From Bacillota bacterium (GTDB lineage: Bacteria > Bacillota > Limnochordia > Darwinibacteriales > Darwinibacteriaceae): a DNA stretch of 64,000 nucleotides. The position numbers and the translations under genes are program-made. The DNA lies in contig JAKOTU010000018.1 of NCBI GenBank assembly GCA_029776155.1, forward strand, positions 1 to 64,000, in the 5' to 3' direction. How positions within the stretch are numbered: the first letter of the stretch is position 1; each line of letters begins with the position of its first letter. Shown in pieces: positions 43,436-52,176 of this stretch. A model generated the notes under the pieces. The model was not told the DNA's origin, did no database searches, and saw only the letters and a program-made list of their open reading frames with translations.

Positions 43436-45268
43436 TCATTCTTCCTCTCCACTTTGGTCCAAACCGAAATACGCATCGAGAATTTTGCGGGCAATGGGTG
43501 TTGCTGTGGAGGAGCCTCCCCCTCCCTTTTCCACGATTACCGCCACCAGGACCTCCGGGTCCTGGGCGGGGGCAAAGCCCACAAACAGCCCGTTGGAGAT
43601 GCTGCCCACCACTTCCCAGGTCCCCGTTTTGCCTGCGATGGGGATGGGGAAATCTCCCATCACGTTGCGGGCTGTGCCCCGGGGATGGGTGATGGGGGCC
43701 CGCAGCGCTTCCAAGAGGGCATCCCATGTGGAGTCTTTGAGTTCAATTTCCCTGGCCAGCTGGGGTTCAGCCCGGAAAACCACGCTGCCATCTGGCGCTT
43801 CGATCTCCTTCACGATTTGGGGAGTATAGACCTTGCCCCTGTTGGCGATGGCGGCATAAGCTTGCGCCAGCTGCAGCAGGGTCATCTGATGGAAGCCCTG
43901 CCCGATGGAGATCTGCTCCGTATCTGTGGGGTACCAGGCCTGCTCCGAAGAGGGCCTGTCCCGAAAGGCACTGCGCTTCCATTCCCGGCTGGGCACAATG
44001 CCGCTGGCCTCGGGAGGATACAGCTGCAGACCGGTCGGCTGGCCGAAACCGAGCGCTTCCATGTAGGCAGACAGCCGATCAATGCCCACTTTAGTCCCGT
44101 GTTCCGCGAAGTAGTGGTTGCTGGATACGGCCAAGGCATCGTTGAGGTTGATCTGCCCGAAGGGGGCCAGCCCCATGTTGATCACCCAGTCCCTGATCCC
44201 GTATTGGCTCACACCAGTGGCGTTAAAGCGGTCCTTGGGTCCGATCACTCCTTCTTCCAAAATGGCCAGGGCTGTAATGGGCTTAAAGGTGGAACCAGGG
44301 CCGTAGAGGGCCTGGGTGGCCCGGTTGAACAAGGGCAAGCGGGGATCGGAGATCAGGGCGCTGTAATATTCGTTGCGCCGGGATTGGTCGTTGAGCACCT
44401 CCGGATCATAGCTGGGAACGCTGGCCATGACCAGGATCTCCCCCGTTTTGGGGTTCATCACCAGCACAGCCCCGGTTTGGGTTCCGGGATTATCGTCCAG
44501 GGTTTGGATGTGCTCCAAGAAGGCTTCTTCCGCCACCCTCTGCAGCCGGGCATCGATGGTGAGGGTGATGTTATGCCCTGGCACTGGCTCCAGCACATTC
44601 ACGGTGCGGATGGGGCGGCTTAAGGCATTCACTTCCACGGTGAGCGCGCCAATCTCGCCCCGCAGGAGCCGTTCATAGGTGCGCTCGATCCCGCTTTTGC
44701 CCACCAGATCGCTCCCACGATAGGTGGACCCGTACTCCTGCAGCTCGCTCGCGCTGATCACCCCGAGGTAACCCAAGACATGGGCCGCCAAACTGCCGTG
44801 AAGGTACTCCCGTACCGGCTCTTCCTCAATGAAGATCCCCGGCAGGTTGAAGCGGTTCTCCTCGATGGCGATCACCGTTTCGGGTGCCACATCCCGCTGG
44901 ATGCGTACAGGTTCATAGGGGAAGCCCTGCCCCTTTTCTATGGCCTCCGCCAGTTCCCCCCGGGTTAGGCCCAAGAGGCTACCCAACAGCTCCATGACGC
45001 TGTCATCATTGGCGGGCAGCCCGCCAGGAACCACGGACACAGTAAAGGCCGACTTACTGCGCACCAAGACCTGGCCGTTGCGGTCCCGGATCTCACCCCT
45101 CGGGGGCAGCAGACGCAGCTGCCTCATGCGGTTGCCGTCTGCAAGGCGTGCATAATGTTCGCCCCGGGCGAGCTGCAGGTACCAAAGGCGGCCCACAATC
45201 ACTGCCACGCAGGCGAGCACGATCACAAAAAGAACGACGAGACGCTTTTCTGTTTCCTTTTCCGGCAT
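43436..45268 (-). CDS. mrdA: Penicillin-binding protein 2 (MrdA type)
   Basis: The 610-residue class B PBP has an N-terminal helix, a dimerisation region (RGEIRDRNGQVLVRSKSAFTV), and a transpeptidase domain with STFKPITAL (SxxK), SSNHYF (SxN) and AGKTGTWEV (KTG). It cross-links peptidoglycan for elongation with MreBCD. ATG 45268 has GGGG 8 nt upstream; a GTG at 45277 overlapping the mreD stop is less well placed. Location after mreD supports an elongation role. Confidence 0.92.
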   Translation of the reverse strand: MPEKETEKRLVVLFVIVLACVAVIVGRLWYLQLARGEHYARLADGNRMRQLRLLPPRGEIRDRNGQVLVRSKSAFTVSVVPGGLPANDDSVMELLGSLLGLTRGELAEAIEKGQGFPYEPVRIQRDVAPETVIAIEENRFNLPGIFIEEEPVREYLHGSLAAHVLGYLGVISASELQEYGSTYRGSDLVGKSGIERTYERLLRGEIGALTVEVNALSRPIRTVNVLEPVPGHNITLTIDARLQRVAEEAFLEHIQTLDDNPGTQTGAVLVMNPKTGEILVMASVPSYDPEVLNDQSRRNEYYSALISDPRLPLFNRATQALYGPGSTFKPITALAILEEGVIGPKDRFNATGVSQYGIRDWVINMGLAPFGQINLNDALAVSSNHYFAEHGTKVGIDRLSAYMEALGFGQPTGLQLYPPEASGIVPSREWKRSAFRDRPSSEQAWYPTDTEQISIGQGFHQMTLLQLAQAYAAIANRGKVYTPQIVKEIEAPDGSVVFRAEPQLAREIELKDSTWDALLEALRAPITHPRGTARNVMGDFPIPIAGKTGTWEVVGSISNGLFVGFAPAQDPEVLVAVIVEKGGGGSSTATPIARKILDAYFGLDQSGEEE

Positions 45269-45273
45269 CAACG

Positions 45274-45786
45274 TCACCCCGTTCTTTTCAGCAGTTCATG
45301 ATAGTAAATCAAGCGCTTGTACAACCTGGACAGGGGCTTGTACAGAATCGTACCCAAGATTCCGTTAAACAGACTAACCAGCAGGATGGCAGACCAGGCA
45401 GCCCAGGTCCAGGGCCCGGAGAGGCCGAAGGAAGCGGCCCCTAAAAGGTAGAGCACCTCGCCCAGGGCTGTTCCGGCCATGAGGGCCAGAAAGCGCACCA
45501 GGAAATTCTCCCGGTAAAAGCGCTGGGTGATAAACCACTCCAAGAGAGCCATGAGTACAAATACGGCTGCGTGGAGGGTAAGGAATCTCCCCACCACCAA
45601 ATCCTGGGCCAAACCGGCAAAAAACCCGAACGCCACTGCCTCGGCAGGCGGCATGATCATGGCCGCGAGCAGCGTCAACAGCAGCATGAGTTCAGGTTTG
45701 CAGCCAAAAAAGACTATCCCGGGCACTCCCGCGGTCTGCAGGACCAGGGCAAGCAGCAGGACTAAGCCGTACACTATATACTTCAT
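45274..45786 (-). CDS. mreD: Rod shape-determining protein MreD
   Basis: The 170-residue protein has five predicted membrane segments and the MreD pattern (LQTAGVPGIVFFGCKPELMLLLTLLAAM.. GFFAGLAQDLVVGRFLTLHA). It is part of the elongasome. It lies 1 nt after mreC and overlaps the PBP2 region, so mreC-mreD-mrdA are tightly coupled. Confidence 0.92.
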   Translation of the reverse strand: MKYIVYGLVLLLALVLQTAGVPGIVFFGCKPELMLLLTLLAAMIMPPAEAVAFGFFAGLAQDLVVGRFLTLHAAVFVLMALLEWFITQRFYRENFLVRFLALMAGTALGEVLYLLGAASFGLSGPWTWAAWSAILLVSLFNGILGTILYKPLSRLYKRLIYYHELLKRTG

Positions 45787-45787
45787 C

Positions 45788-46630
45788 TCAACTCTCTCCG
45801 TTATCCTGCGGCAGAACGATCAGGACATACTCGAGGCGGTTGAAGTCCACAAAGGGGCGCACCACCGCGGCAAAGGATAGGTTCTGCTGGCGCGGTTCCA
45901 CCGCCACCACTTCCCCGATGGGGATGTTCTTGGGATAGATGGTACTTAAGCCGGACGTGACGATCACATCGCCCACTTCCACCACCGTATCGCGGCTGAG
46001 GGGCCGGGCAATTAACGTTTCCCGATCAGGTTGGCCCCCTTCCACCAACACCAGATCCCCCGTGGACTGGACCAATCCAGCAGCTGCGCTTTGCGCGTCC
46101 ACAATGAGCAGAACTGTGCTGGAATAACGGGATGCGGAAACAACAGTACCCACCACGCCGGCACTGGTCACCACCGCCATGCCCTGCTGCACCCCGTGGG
46201 CAAAACCCTTGTTCAAAATGATAGTGCTCTCCCAGTTGCTGGGAGAGCGACCGATCACTTCTGCCACCAGCAGGTCATGCTCCCTTTCGTTCTTGAAATC
46301 CAGAGCTTCCCGCAACCATTCGTTTTCCCGCTTGTAATTGCGCAGCTCCAATACTTCCGCTTGCAGCTGCTGCACCAGCTCTTCCAGTTCTGCATTGCGC
46401 GCTTTAAGGGTGCGCAGGGTCTGGACTCGCTCCACCTGCTGCAGAGCAAAGCGCTGTACCTTACTGAATGCCCACTGGAAGGGCACCAAAAGATCCCGGC
46501 CCACCCCTTCCAGCAGGCTAATCTTCAAGCGAGATGTGGAGGTGTAGTGAATTGTGCCCACCATTACAACCACGAGCACGATGATCAGGGGGACCTTCCA
46601 GCGCAAGATGTGTTCCAACACACGCTTCAC
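45788..46630 (-). CDS. mreC: Cell shape-determining protein MreC
   Basis: The 280-residue protein has an N-terminal helix (about 12-29), a coiled coil (about 65-110, RTLKARNAELEELVQQLQAEVLELRNY) and a beta-rich external domain (VIGRSPSNWESTIILNKGFAHGVQQGMAVV). MreC links MreB to PBP2 and activates cell-wall elongation. It lies 27 nt after mreB. Confidence 0.95.
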   Translation of the reverse strand: MKRVLEHILRWKVPLIIVLVVVMVGTIHYTSTSRLKISLLEGVGRDLLVPFQWAFSKVQRFALQQVERVQTLRTLKARNAELEELVQQLQAEVLELRNYKRENEWLREALDFKNEREHDLLVAEVIGRSPSNWESTIILNKGFAHGVQQGMAVVTSAGVVGTVVSASRYSSTVLLIVDAQSAAAGLVQSTGDLVLVEGGQPDRETLIARPLSRDTVVEVGDVIVTSGLSTIYPKNIPIGEVVAVEPRQQNLSFAAVVRPFVDFNRLEYVLIVLPQDNGES

Positions 46631-46657
46631 CGCCTATCATCTCCCAGCACGCGGAGG

Positions 46658-47683
46658 CTAATAGCGCTTGGGCCCCAGCATTATGCGCTGCAGCACATCA
46701 AAGTGCTTGAGGGCCTGTCCAGCTCCTTCCGCGACAGCAGTTAAAGGCCGCTCGCAGATGTGCACAGGCATGCCGGTTTCCCTGATCAAAAGCTCATCCA
46801 AGCCCTTGAGCAGCGCGCCTCCGCCCGCGAGCATGATGCCCCGATCCATAATATCCGCTGCTAGTTCAGGCGGAGTCTGCTCCAAGGTCACCTTTACCGC
46901 ATCAACAATGGCCTGGATAGGCTCTTCCAGGGCCTTGTGGATCTCAGTGGAGGAGACCACCACCGTTTTGGGCAGGCCGGTCACCAGGTCCCGGCCCCGC
47001 ACCTCCATGGTCTCTTCCTCCCGGGTATCCGTCAGGGCTTGCCCGATCTCTATCTTGATCTTCTCGGCCGTGCGCTCGCCGATGAGCAGGTTGTAGGAAC
47101 GGCGGATGTACTGCACGATTGCTTCATCCATCTCATCTCCAGCCACCCGGATGGAGCGGTGGGCCACAATGCCGCCCAGGGAGATGACGGCCACCTCGGT
47201 GGTACCTCCCCCAATATCCACGATCATGGTTCCCGTAGGCTCCTGCACAGGCAGACCCGCCCCGATGGCCGCGGCCATGGGTTCTTCAATCACCCGGGCA
47301 TCCTTGGCTCCCGCCGACAAGGCGGCATCAATCACCGCCCTTTTTTCCACTTCGGTCACACCGGAGGGGACAGAGATCACGACTCTGGGCCTCCTAAAGC
47401 GGGAACGGCGGGTAGCCTTGTTGATAAAATCCCTGAGCATGCGCTCAGTAACCTCAAAGTCGGCAATTACCCCGTCTTTGAGGGGACGGATGGCCACGAT
47501 GTTCCCGGGAGTCCTGCCCACCATTTCCTTGGCCTTGTTGCCAACGGCGAAAATCTCGTTGGTATCTCGATCAATGGCCACCACCGAAGGCTCATTGATC
47601 ACAATCCCCCGTCCTTCCACCAGCACCAACGTGTTTGCCGTCCCCAGATCTATACCGATATTCCTACTAAAGCGCCTGAACAT
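46658..47683 (-). CDS. mreB: Rod shape-determining protein MreB
   Basis: The 341-residue actin homologue has phosphate 1 [18 protein letters not shown], phosphate 2 [17 protein letters not shown] and the adenosine motif [18 protein letters not shown]. It forms filaments guiding lateral wall synthesis. It lies between radC and mreC in the conserved order maf-radC-mreBCD. Confidence 0.97.
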   Translation of the reverse strand: MFRRFSRNIGIDLGTANTLVLVEGRGIVINEPSVVAIDRDTNEIFAVGNKAKEMVGRTPGNIVAIRPLKDGVIADFEVTERMLRDFINKATRRSRFRRPRVVISVPSGVTEVEKRAVIDAALSAGAKDARVIEEPMAAAIGAGLPVQEPTGTMIVDIGGGTTEVAVISLGGIVAHRSIRVAGDEMDEAIVQYIRRSYNLLIGERTAEKIKIEIGQALTDTREEETMEVRGRDLVTGLPKTVVVSSTEIHKALEEPIQAIVDAVKVTLEQTPPELAADIMDRGIMLAGGGALLKGLDELLIRETGMPVHICERPLTAVAEGAGQALKHFDVLQRIMLGPKRY

Positions 47684-47700
47684 GAAGCTTCCCCTTCCTT

Positions 47701-48387
47701 CTAAAGCAGTCCGTGTTCCCGAAAGCTAAAATAGCGGTTATCGCCAACGATAATGTGGTCGAGGATGTCGATGCCCAGCACCGCCCCCGCTTCGCACAGG
47801 CGCTCGGTTGTGGCCAGATCCTCTCTGCTGGGGGTAGGATCCCCGCTGGGGTGATTGTGCACCAAGATCAGGGCAGCGCTGCTCCTCCTAATAGCTTCCT
47901 TGAACATTTCCCGGGGATGCACTAAGGAAGCCTGCAGATGCCCGATGGAGATTACTTTCTTGGCGATAACCCGGTTCTTGGTGTTCAGCATGATGATCAT
48001 AAAGTGTTCTTTGTCGGCTAAACTGAGCTCCCGCAGCACCAGTTGGGCGGCATCCGCTGGGCAGTTCACCACGCCCTCATACTCCATCCGGGACTCTGCC
48101 AGGCGCTTTGCCAGCTCGAAAGCTGCCAGGATGTCGCAGGCTTTAGCCGGACCGATTCCATGTACCGCCACTAACTCTTCAAAACTGGCCGCCGCCAGAT
48201 GAGGCAGCGAACCGAAGCGGGCCAACAACTTTTCAGCCAGAGCCAAGGCCGATTCACTTCTGTTGCCCGTGCGCAGAAGAATGGCTAATAGTTCTTGATT
48301 GGTTAAGCGCTCCGCTCCGTGGCGTCTCAACCGCTCCCTAGGGCGTTCCTCTTTGGGAACATCCCGCATTCTAATTGGGTTCTCCAT
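47701..48387 (-). CDS. radC: JAB/MPN-domain protein RadC
   Basis: The 228-residue protein has an N-terminal helix-hairpin-helix region ([24 protein letters not shown]) and a C-terminal MPN+ domain with the JAMM motif [15 protein letters not shown]. Despite the name, a DNA-repair role is not supported in general and the function is unsettled. ATG 48387 has AAAGGAG at good spacing; an ATG six codons earlier is less likely. Confidence 0.92.
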   Translation of the reverse strand: MENPIRMRDVPKEERPRERLRRHGAERLTNQELLAILLRTGNRSESALALAEKLLARFGSLPHLAAASFEELVAVHGIGPAKACDILAAFELAKRLAESRMEYEGVVNCPADAAQLVLRELSLADKEHFMIIMLNTKNRVIAKKVISIGHLQASLVHPREMFKEAIRRSSAALILVHNHPSGDPTPSREDLATTERLCEAGAVLGIDILDHIIVGDNRYFSFREHGLL

Positions 48388-48424
48388 GCCTGCTCCTTTC
48401 CCCACTCCCTGGGCGGGTTAGGAA

Positions 48425-48997
48425 CTACCTGGAGGAAAAAACCTCAATTCCGTAGGGCCGCAACTCTTCCACAAGCCTGGGTACAGGCAGGCCTACAACA
48501 TTATAATAACAACCTTTGATGCTTTGCACAAGTAGACCGCCCAAGCCTTGAATCCCGTAAGCGCCTGCTTTATCAAGCGGTTCCCCCGTGGCCACATAAC
48601 CGGTTATCTCCGCCTCCGTGAGCTGGCGGAACTGCACCTTAGTTGTTTCGCTCACAACTCTCTCTTCCTGACCGTTACGCAGCAGGGCCACCACCGTGGT
48701 TACCTCATGGGCCCGCCCACTTAAAGCCCTGAGCATGCGCCTGGCGTCCTCAGCATCCCGCGGCTTGCCCAAGATAAGGCCGTCCAACACCACAATGGTA
48801 TCCGCCCCCAGAACCAGGGCCTGGGGATAGCGCAAGCTTACAGGCTGTGCCTTGGCCACGGCATTGGCCCGGGCCGTTGCCAGAGGGGGTCCGGACTGCA
48901 CTTCCTCAACGGACAGCACCTCGACGCGGAATTTAAAGCCAAAATGCTCCAATAATGCTCTGCGGCGCGGCGATTGCGATGCTAAGATCAGATCCAT
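48425..48997 (-). CDS. maf: Maf-family nucleoside triphosphate pyrophosphatase
   Basis: The 190-residue protein has the Maf N-terminal motif LILASQSPRRRALLEHFG and the conserved GADTIVVLDGLILGKP and DKAGAYGIQGLGG segments. Maf proteins hydrolyse canonical or modified NTPs and affect septum formation when overproduced. ATG 48997; the upstream gap contains a terminator for the preceding small gene. Confidence 0.93.
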   Translation of the reverse strand: MDLILASQSPRRRALLEHFGFKFRVEVLSVEEVQSGPPLATARANAVAKAQPVSLRYPQALVLGADTIVVLDGLILGKPRDAEDARRMLRALSGRAHEVTTVVALLRNGQEERVVSETTKVQFRQLTEAEITGYVATGEPLDKAGAYGIQGLGGLLVQSIKGCYYNVVGLPVPRLVEELRPYGIEVFSSR

Positions 48998-49065
48998 GCT
49001 TCATGCACTCCAGTATTTTCAGGCGTCAATTTTATATTCACCCTTGCAGTCCAATTCCCTTCTCC

Positions 49066-49092
49066 AAAAAAAAGAGCCCTTGCGGGACTCTT
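49066..49092 (-). terminator. Terminator between the 49.1-kb small gene and maf
   Basis: The minus strand reads AAGAGTCCC GCAA GGGCTCTT with one bulged base, followed by a run of eight T (49073-49066). It starts a few nt after the stop at 49097. Confidence 0.85.
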
Positions 49093-49096
49093 CAGC

Positions 49097-49291
49097 TTAC
49101 CTGCGGCGGTGGGGAACGGTGGTAGGCCCGTGTTCCTTCCCCAGTTCCAGCAGGAACTTGTCGGTATGCATGCGGTTCTGGTTCAGCTCCCAGCCGTCCA
49201 CATGGCGGTAGCTGTCTTTCGCCCAGTCCCACGGAAACGCCAACTGCTCCTCCAGATCGGCCCTACGCCTTCCTTCCTCGTGCTTGTGCAC
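49097..49291 (-). CDS. Small hypothetical protein, unidentified
   Basis: The 64-residue hydrophilic protein begins with GTG at 49291 behind GGGGAAGG and is rich in His, Arg, Glu and Trp (LAFPWDWAKDSYRHVDGWELNQNRMHTDKF). It has no membrane segment and no motif I recognise. It lies 18 nt downstream of spoIID and ends at a good terminator, so it is probably cotranscribed with spoIID. The start, spacing and terminator support a real gene, but homologues were not checked. Confidence 0.6.
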   Translation of the reverse strand: MHKHEEGRRRADLEEQLAFPWDWAKDSYRHVDGWELNQNRMHTDKFLLELGKEHGPTTVPHRRR

Positions 49292-49309
49292 AGCCCTTCC
49301 CCGTCCTCC

Positions 49310-50275
49310 TCAGTATACTTCCTTCAGTTCAATGCCTTGGTAGTAGTATTGGAGGATCTGGTCATAAGTATACCCCCGCTGAGCCATGCCTTGGGCTCCA
49401 TACTGGCTCAGGCCCACCCCGTGGCCATAGCCCCACACCGAAAAGACAAGCTCATCACCGATGATCTCCGCGGTGAACCAGGTGGAGCGGAGGGAAAGGC
49501 GTTCCCGGATCTCCCGGCCGCTGAACCATTTGTCCCCCGCTTCCACTGTTTTTACCCGCCCTGAAGGGTAGCGCTCGATAACTTTGAAGTTGTCCGCCCC
49601 ATCCACTCCCAACACTTCAGCTAGTTTGTCCAGGGTAATGGTGGCAGTGGAGTAGTGCACCGGGGAATCCAGGCTGAAGGGGTCTTCCACTGAACGCAGG
49701 TAGGGCAGGGTTTCACTCCAGTAGTGCTCTGAGTTTTCCGTCCGCCCACCGCTGGTGGAATGGTACACGGCCAGGATCGGTTCGCCGTCATAAACGGCGA
49801 TAATCCCTTCCGTCTGCTTCACCGCGTTTTTGATTTTGCGCTGGAGTACCCTTCCCGCGGCACTGCCGTGGATCTGCAAAAACTCCGCCCAATCCACCCA
49901 CGCCTGCCCGGACCGGTAATCGGAGGAGAGGTGGGCATCTGGGTGTTCAGGGATGCTATCGCCGCGCCGGATGCGCCGATAGGCATAGGTCCGGGCGGCC
50001 ACCGCCTGGGCCTTGAGCGCCTCCGGGTGGAAACTCGGGGGCATTTCCGCGGCCACAACACCCTGGACATACTCTTCCAAGGTGAGGGAAACCAGTTTGT
50101 TTTTCTTCACATCCCACAGCTGCACCAGGGGTATTTCCCGGGGCGAAAAAAAAGATACCGTGCAACTGCGGACCAACAGTGCCGGTACCCCCACCACAGC
50201 CATCAGCAGCACCAGCAGGGGAAGACACGAGGGTTTTCTGGAAGTGCGCTTGCCCTTTCTGCGTTTCGATCTCAA
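49310..50275 (-). CDS. spoIID: Stage II sporulation protein D (SpoIID)
   Basis: The 321-residue protein has a basic start and a signal anchor (about 18-36), and the SpoIID lytic transglycosylase domain: EEYVQGVVAAEMPPSFHPEALKAQAVAARTYA with catalytic Glu77, STSGGRTENSEHYW, and the C-terminal GYGHGVGLSQYGAQGMA. It cleaves denuded glycan strands during engulfment with SpoIIP. TTG 50275 follows GGAGGGG; no better start precedes the membrane helix. Its RBS lies in a terminator-like hairpin. Confidence 0.94.
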   Translation of the reverse strand: MRSKRRKGKRTSRKPSCLPLLVLLMAVVGVPALLVRSCTVSFFSPREIPLVQLWDVKKNKLVSLTLEEYVQGVVAAEMPPSFHPEALKAQAVAARTYAYRRIRRGDSIPEHPDAHLSSDYRSGQAWVDWAEFLQIHGSAAGRVLQRKIKNAVKQTEGIIAVYDGEPILAVYHSTSGGRTENSEHYWSETLPYLRSVEDPFSLDSPVHYSTATITLDKLAEVLGVDGADNFKVIERYPSGRVKTVEAGDKWFSGREIRERLSLRSTWFTAEIIGDELVFSVWGYGHGVGLSQYGAQGMAQRGYTYDQILQYYYQGIELKEVY

Positions 50276-50321
50276 AAAAATCCCCTCCCACCCACTTCAT
50301 AACTATGAAGGAGCGGAGGGG
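50274..50321 (-). terminator. Terminator-like hairpin overlapping the spoIID RBS and start
   Basis: On the minus strand CCCCTCC (50321-50315) pairs with GGAGGGG (50288-50282), enclosing a second 7-bp hairpin CTTCATA/TATGAAG (50310-50295). A run of seven T (50280-50274) follows and runs into the TTG start of spoIID. It can terminate the SPOR-gene transcript and also sequesters the spoIID Shine-Dalgarno. Confidence 0.7.
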
Positions 50322-50341
50322 GTTTATGCCTACGCGTAGAG

Positions 50342-50860
50342 CTAACGAACGACTATGGCCTCATAGCCTTTCTGCCGCAGTTCCTCTGCCAGCCGGTTGG
50401 CGTTTTCCTGGGAGCTGAACGCCCCGGTCTGCACCCGATGGGGTGGACCGGAGATGATCACCGCTTCGTAACCAGCCTCTTTGAGCTGGGCCACTACCCG
50501 CTCCGCATTGGCCCGCTCAGAAAAGGCCCCAACCTGCACCTTATACAAGGCAGTGCTGGGCGCGGCGGGCGGCGATGGGGGTTGGGACTGGGGCTGGGGG
50601 CTGGCAGACTGCTCCTGCCCCCTTGGTGCTTGAGGGGCCGAGGACGAAGGGGCGGCGGGAGAGCTTGTTGCCACCACAGGAGCTCGCACAGGTTCCCTCG
50701 CCTGCTGCATGGCAGCGCGGTGCTGCTGCTGCAGCGCCTTTACAGCGTAATTCCCGATGAGATATCCCACCATGACAAAGATGATGCTCAGGGTAATCAG
50801 GCTGATGATGAAGTTGGCACTCTGCCCAGCACCCTTCTTCTTTTTCTTCTTCCTGCTCAA
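50342..50860 (-). CDS. SPOR-domain membrane protein
   Basis: The 172-residue protein has a Lys-rich start, one membrane helix (about 17-37), a Pro/Ser/Gln-rich linker (about 55-103) and a C-terminal SPOR domain (about 104-172, YKVQVGAFSERANAERVVAQLKEAGYEA and VQTGAFSSQENANRLAEELRQKGY). SPOR domains bind denuded peptidoglycan at division or engulfment septa. TTG 50860 follows GGGGAG. It lies between folC and spoIID; SpoIID generates denuded-glycan turnover, so a link is possible. Confidence 0.88.
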   Translation of the reverse strand: MSRKKKKKKGAGQSANFIISLITLSIIFVMVGYLIGNYAVKALQQQHRAAMQQAREPVRAPVVATSSPAAPSSSAPQAPRGQEQSASPQPQSQPPSPPAAPSTALYKVQVGAFSERANAERVVAQLKEAGYEAVIISGPPHRVQTGAFSSQENANRLAEELRQKGYEAIVVR

Positions 50861-50893
50861 GGTAACTCCCCCCTCTAGGCGCTGGCTTCCATG

Positions 50894-52174
50894 CTAAGCA
50901 GTAATTCCAGATTGGGAGTGCAGATACCTTTTAATCTCCCCCACCAAGTAGAGGGAACCGCACACACAAACCGGTCCACTCCCTTGGGCTTCGGCTAAGG
51001 CCTGGGCGGCATCACTCTGGGCTATGGCCTCAGCGCCGCGGCTGCGGGCATGCTCCCGCAGAATCTCCGGATCCATCGCGGGCAGGCGGCCGCCCTTGGC
51101 TGCAGTGAACACAAAGCGGCCGGCCACGGGCAGAAGCAGATCCACTAGATCTAAGCTTTTGCCACTTAGCATACCGAATACAATAGTGAAGGGCCCAGCC
51201 CCGCAGTACTCCTGGAGCTGCTGGAGGCTTCTGGCCAGGGCAGCCAAGCCCTCTTGGTTGTGGGCCCCGTCCAAGATGAGCAGAGGATCCCGGCGCACTA
51301 TCTCCAGCCGGCCTGGCCACTGTGCTTCCCTCATTCCTTCATATATGGCGGCCGCTGGGAGATTATAACCCAATTTGCGAAGTTCCATCAAAGCCAGCAG
51401 GGCGGTCGCGGCATTGTCCAGCTGATGTTCGCCCAACAGCCCTATCCTAACCTCGCCCAACCCCGGGTAGTTCACCCGACCACCGTTGAGGTCCCAGCCG
51501 CCGGGCAGCCAGGGCACATCCTGCGTGCTGAGGTAAGGTGCCCCCCTGTCTGCGGCCAGCCCTTTGAGGACCTGTTCCGCTGCCGGCAGCTTCACTCCGC
51601 TGATCACCGGTACGCCGGGCTTGATGATACCCCCTTTTTCATAGGCGATGGCCTCCACGGTCTCACCCAGGCGATCCTGGTGATCCAGGTGCACAGTGGT
51701 GATCACGGTGAGCACAGGATCCACCACGTTAGTGGCATCCAGCCTGCCCCCCAGTCCCGTCTCCAGAACCACAAGGTCGGCTTGGGCCTGGCGGAAGAAG
51801 AGGAAACCAGCGGCGGTGGCCAACTCGAACTCGGTCACCCGGCCGTATTCTGGATGCCCTTCCTCCACTTGACGGCAGGCCTCCTCAGCTTGGGCCACCA
51901 CCGCTTCCAGGGTGGCCGCATCAATAGGTTCCCCGTTAATCTGGAAACGCTCCGCGTAGTGCACCAGGTGGGGCGAAGAAAACAGCCCGACCTTCAGCCC
52001 AGAGCGCTGTAGCACGGAAGCGAGGAAGGCGCAGACCGATCCTTTGCCGCTGGTGCCAGCCACATGGATGAACCTGAGGTCCCGCTGGGGATCGCCCAAG
52101 GCCGCGCACACCAAGCGAATACGCTCCAGGCCCAGATGACTTCCAAAGCGCTCCCTTTCTCCAATGATCAGCAT
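50894..52174 (-). CDS. folC: Folylpolyglutamate/dihydrofolate synthase FolC
   Basis: The 426-residue Mur-ligase-family enzyme has the P-loop HVAGTSGKGSVCAFLASVLQ, VLETGLGGRLDATNVV, HLDHQDRLGETVEAIAYEKGGIIK and LILDGAHNQEGLAAL. It adds glutamate to folates. The ATG at 52174 starts about ten residues later than in many homologues (ERFGSHLGLERIRLV) and the RBS is weak, so the start is uncertain. It follows valS by 2 nt. Confidence 0.93.
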   Translation of the reverse strand: MLIIGERERFGSHLGLERIRLVCAALGDPQRDLRFIHVAGTSGKGSVCAFLASVLQRSGLKVGLFSSPHLVHYAERFQINGEPIDAATLEAVVAQAEEACRQVEEGHPEYGRVTEFELATAAGFLFFRQAQADLVVLETGLGGRLDATNVVDPVLTVITTVHLDHQDRLGETVEAIAYEKGGIIKPGVPVISGVKLPAAEQVLKGLAADRGAPYLSTQDVPWLPGGWDLNGGRVNYPGLGEVRIGLLGEHQLDNAATALLALMELRKLGYNLPAAAIYEGMREAQWPGRLEIVRRDPLLILDGAHNQEGLAALARSLQQLQEYCGAGPFTIVFGMLSGKSLDLVDLLLPVAGRFVFTAAKGGRLPAMDPEILREHARSRGAEAIAQSDAAQALAEAQGSGPVCVCGSLYLVGEIKRYLHSQSGITA

Positions 52175-52176
52175 GG

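Noticed and set aside
43454..44623. 389-codon plus-strand open frame opposite PBP2
   Set aside because: PBP2 on the minus strand has all catalytic motifs; the antisense frame has low-complexity His/Gly/Gln-rich composition typical of a shadow frame.
48998..49065. Possible promoter for maf-radC-mre upstream of maf
   Set aside because: A TATAAAAT-like element is present, but no -35 element lies at proper spacing for sigma-A or sigma-E.
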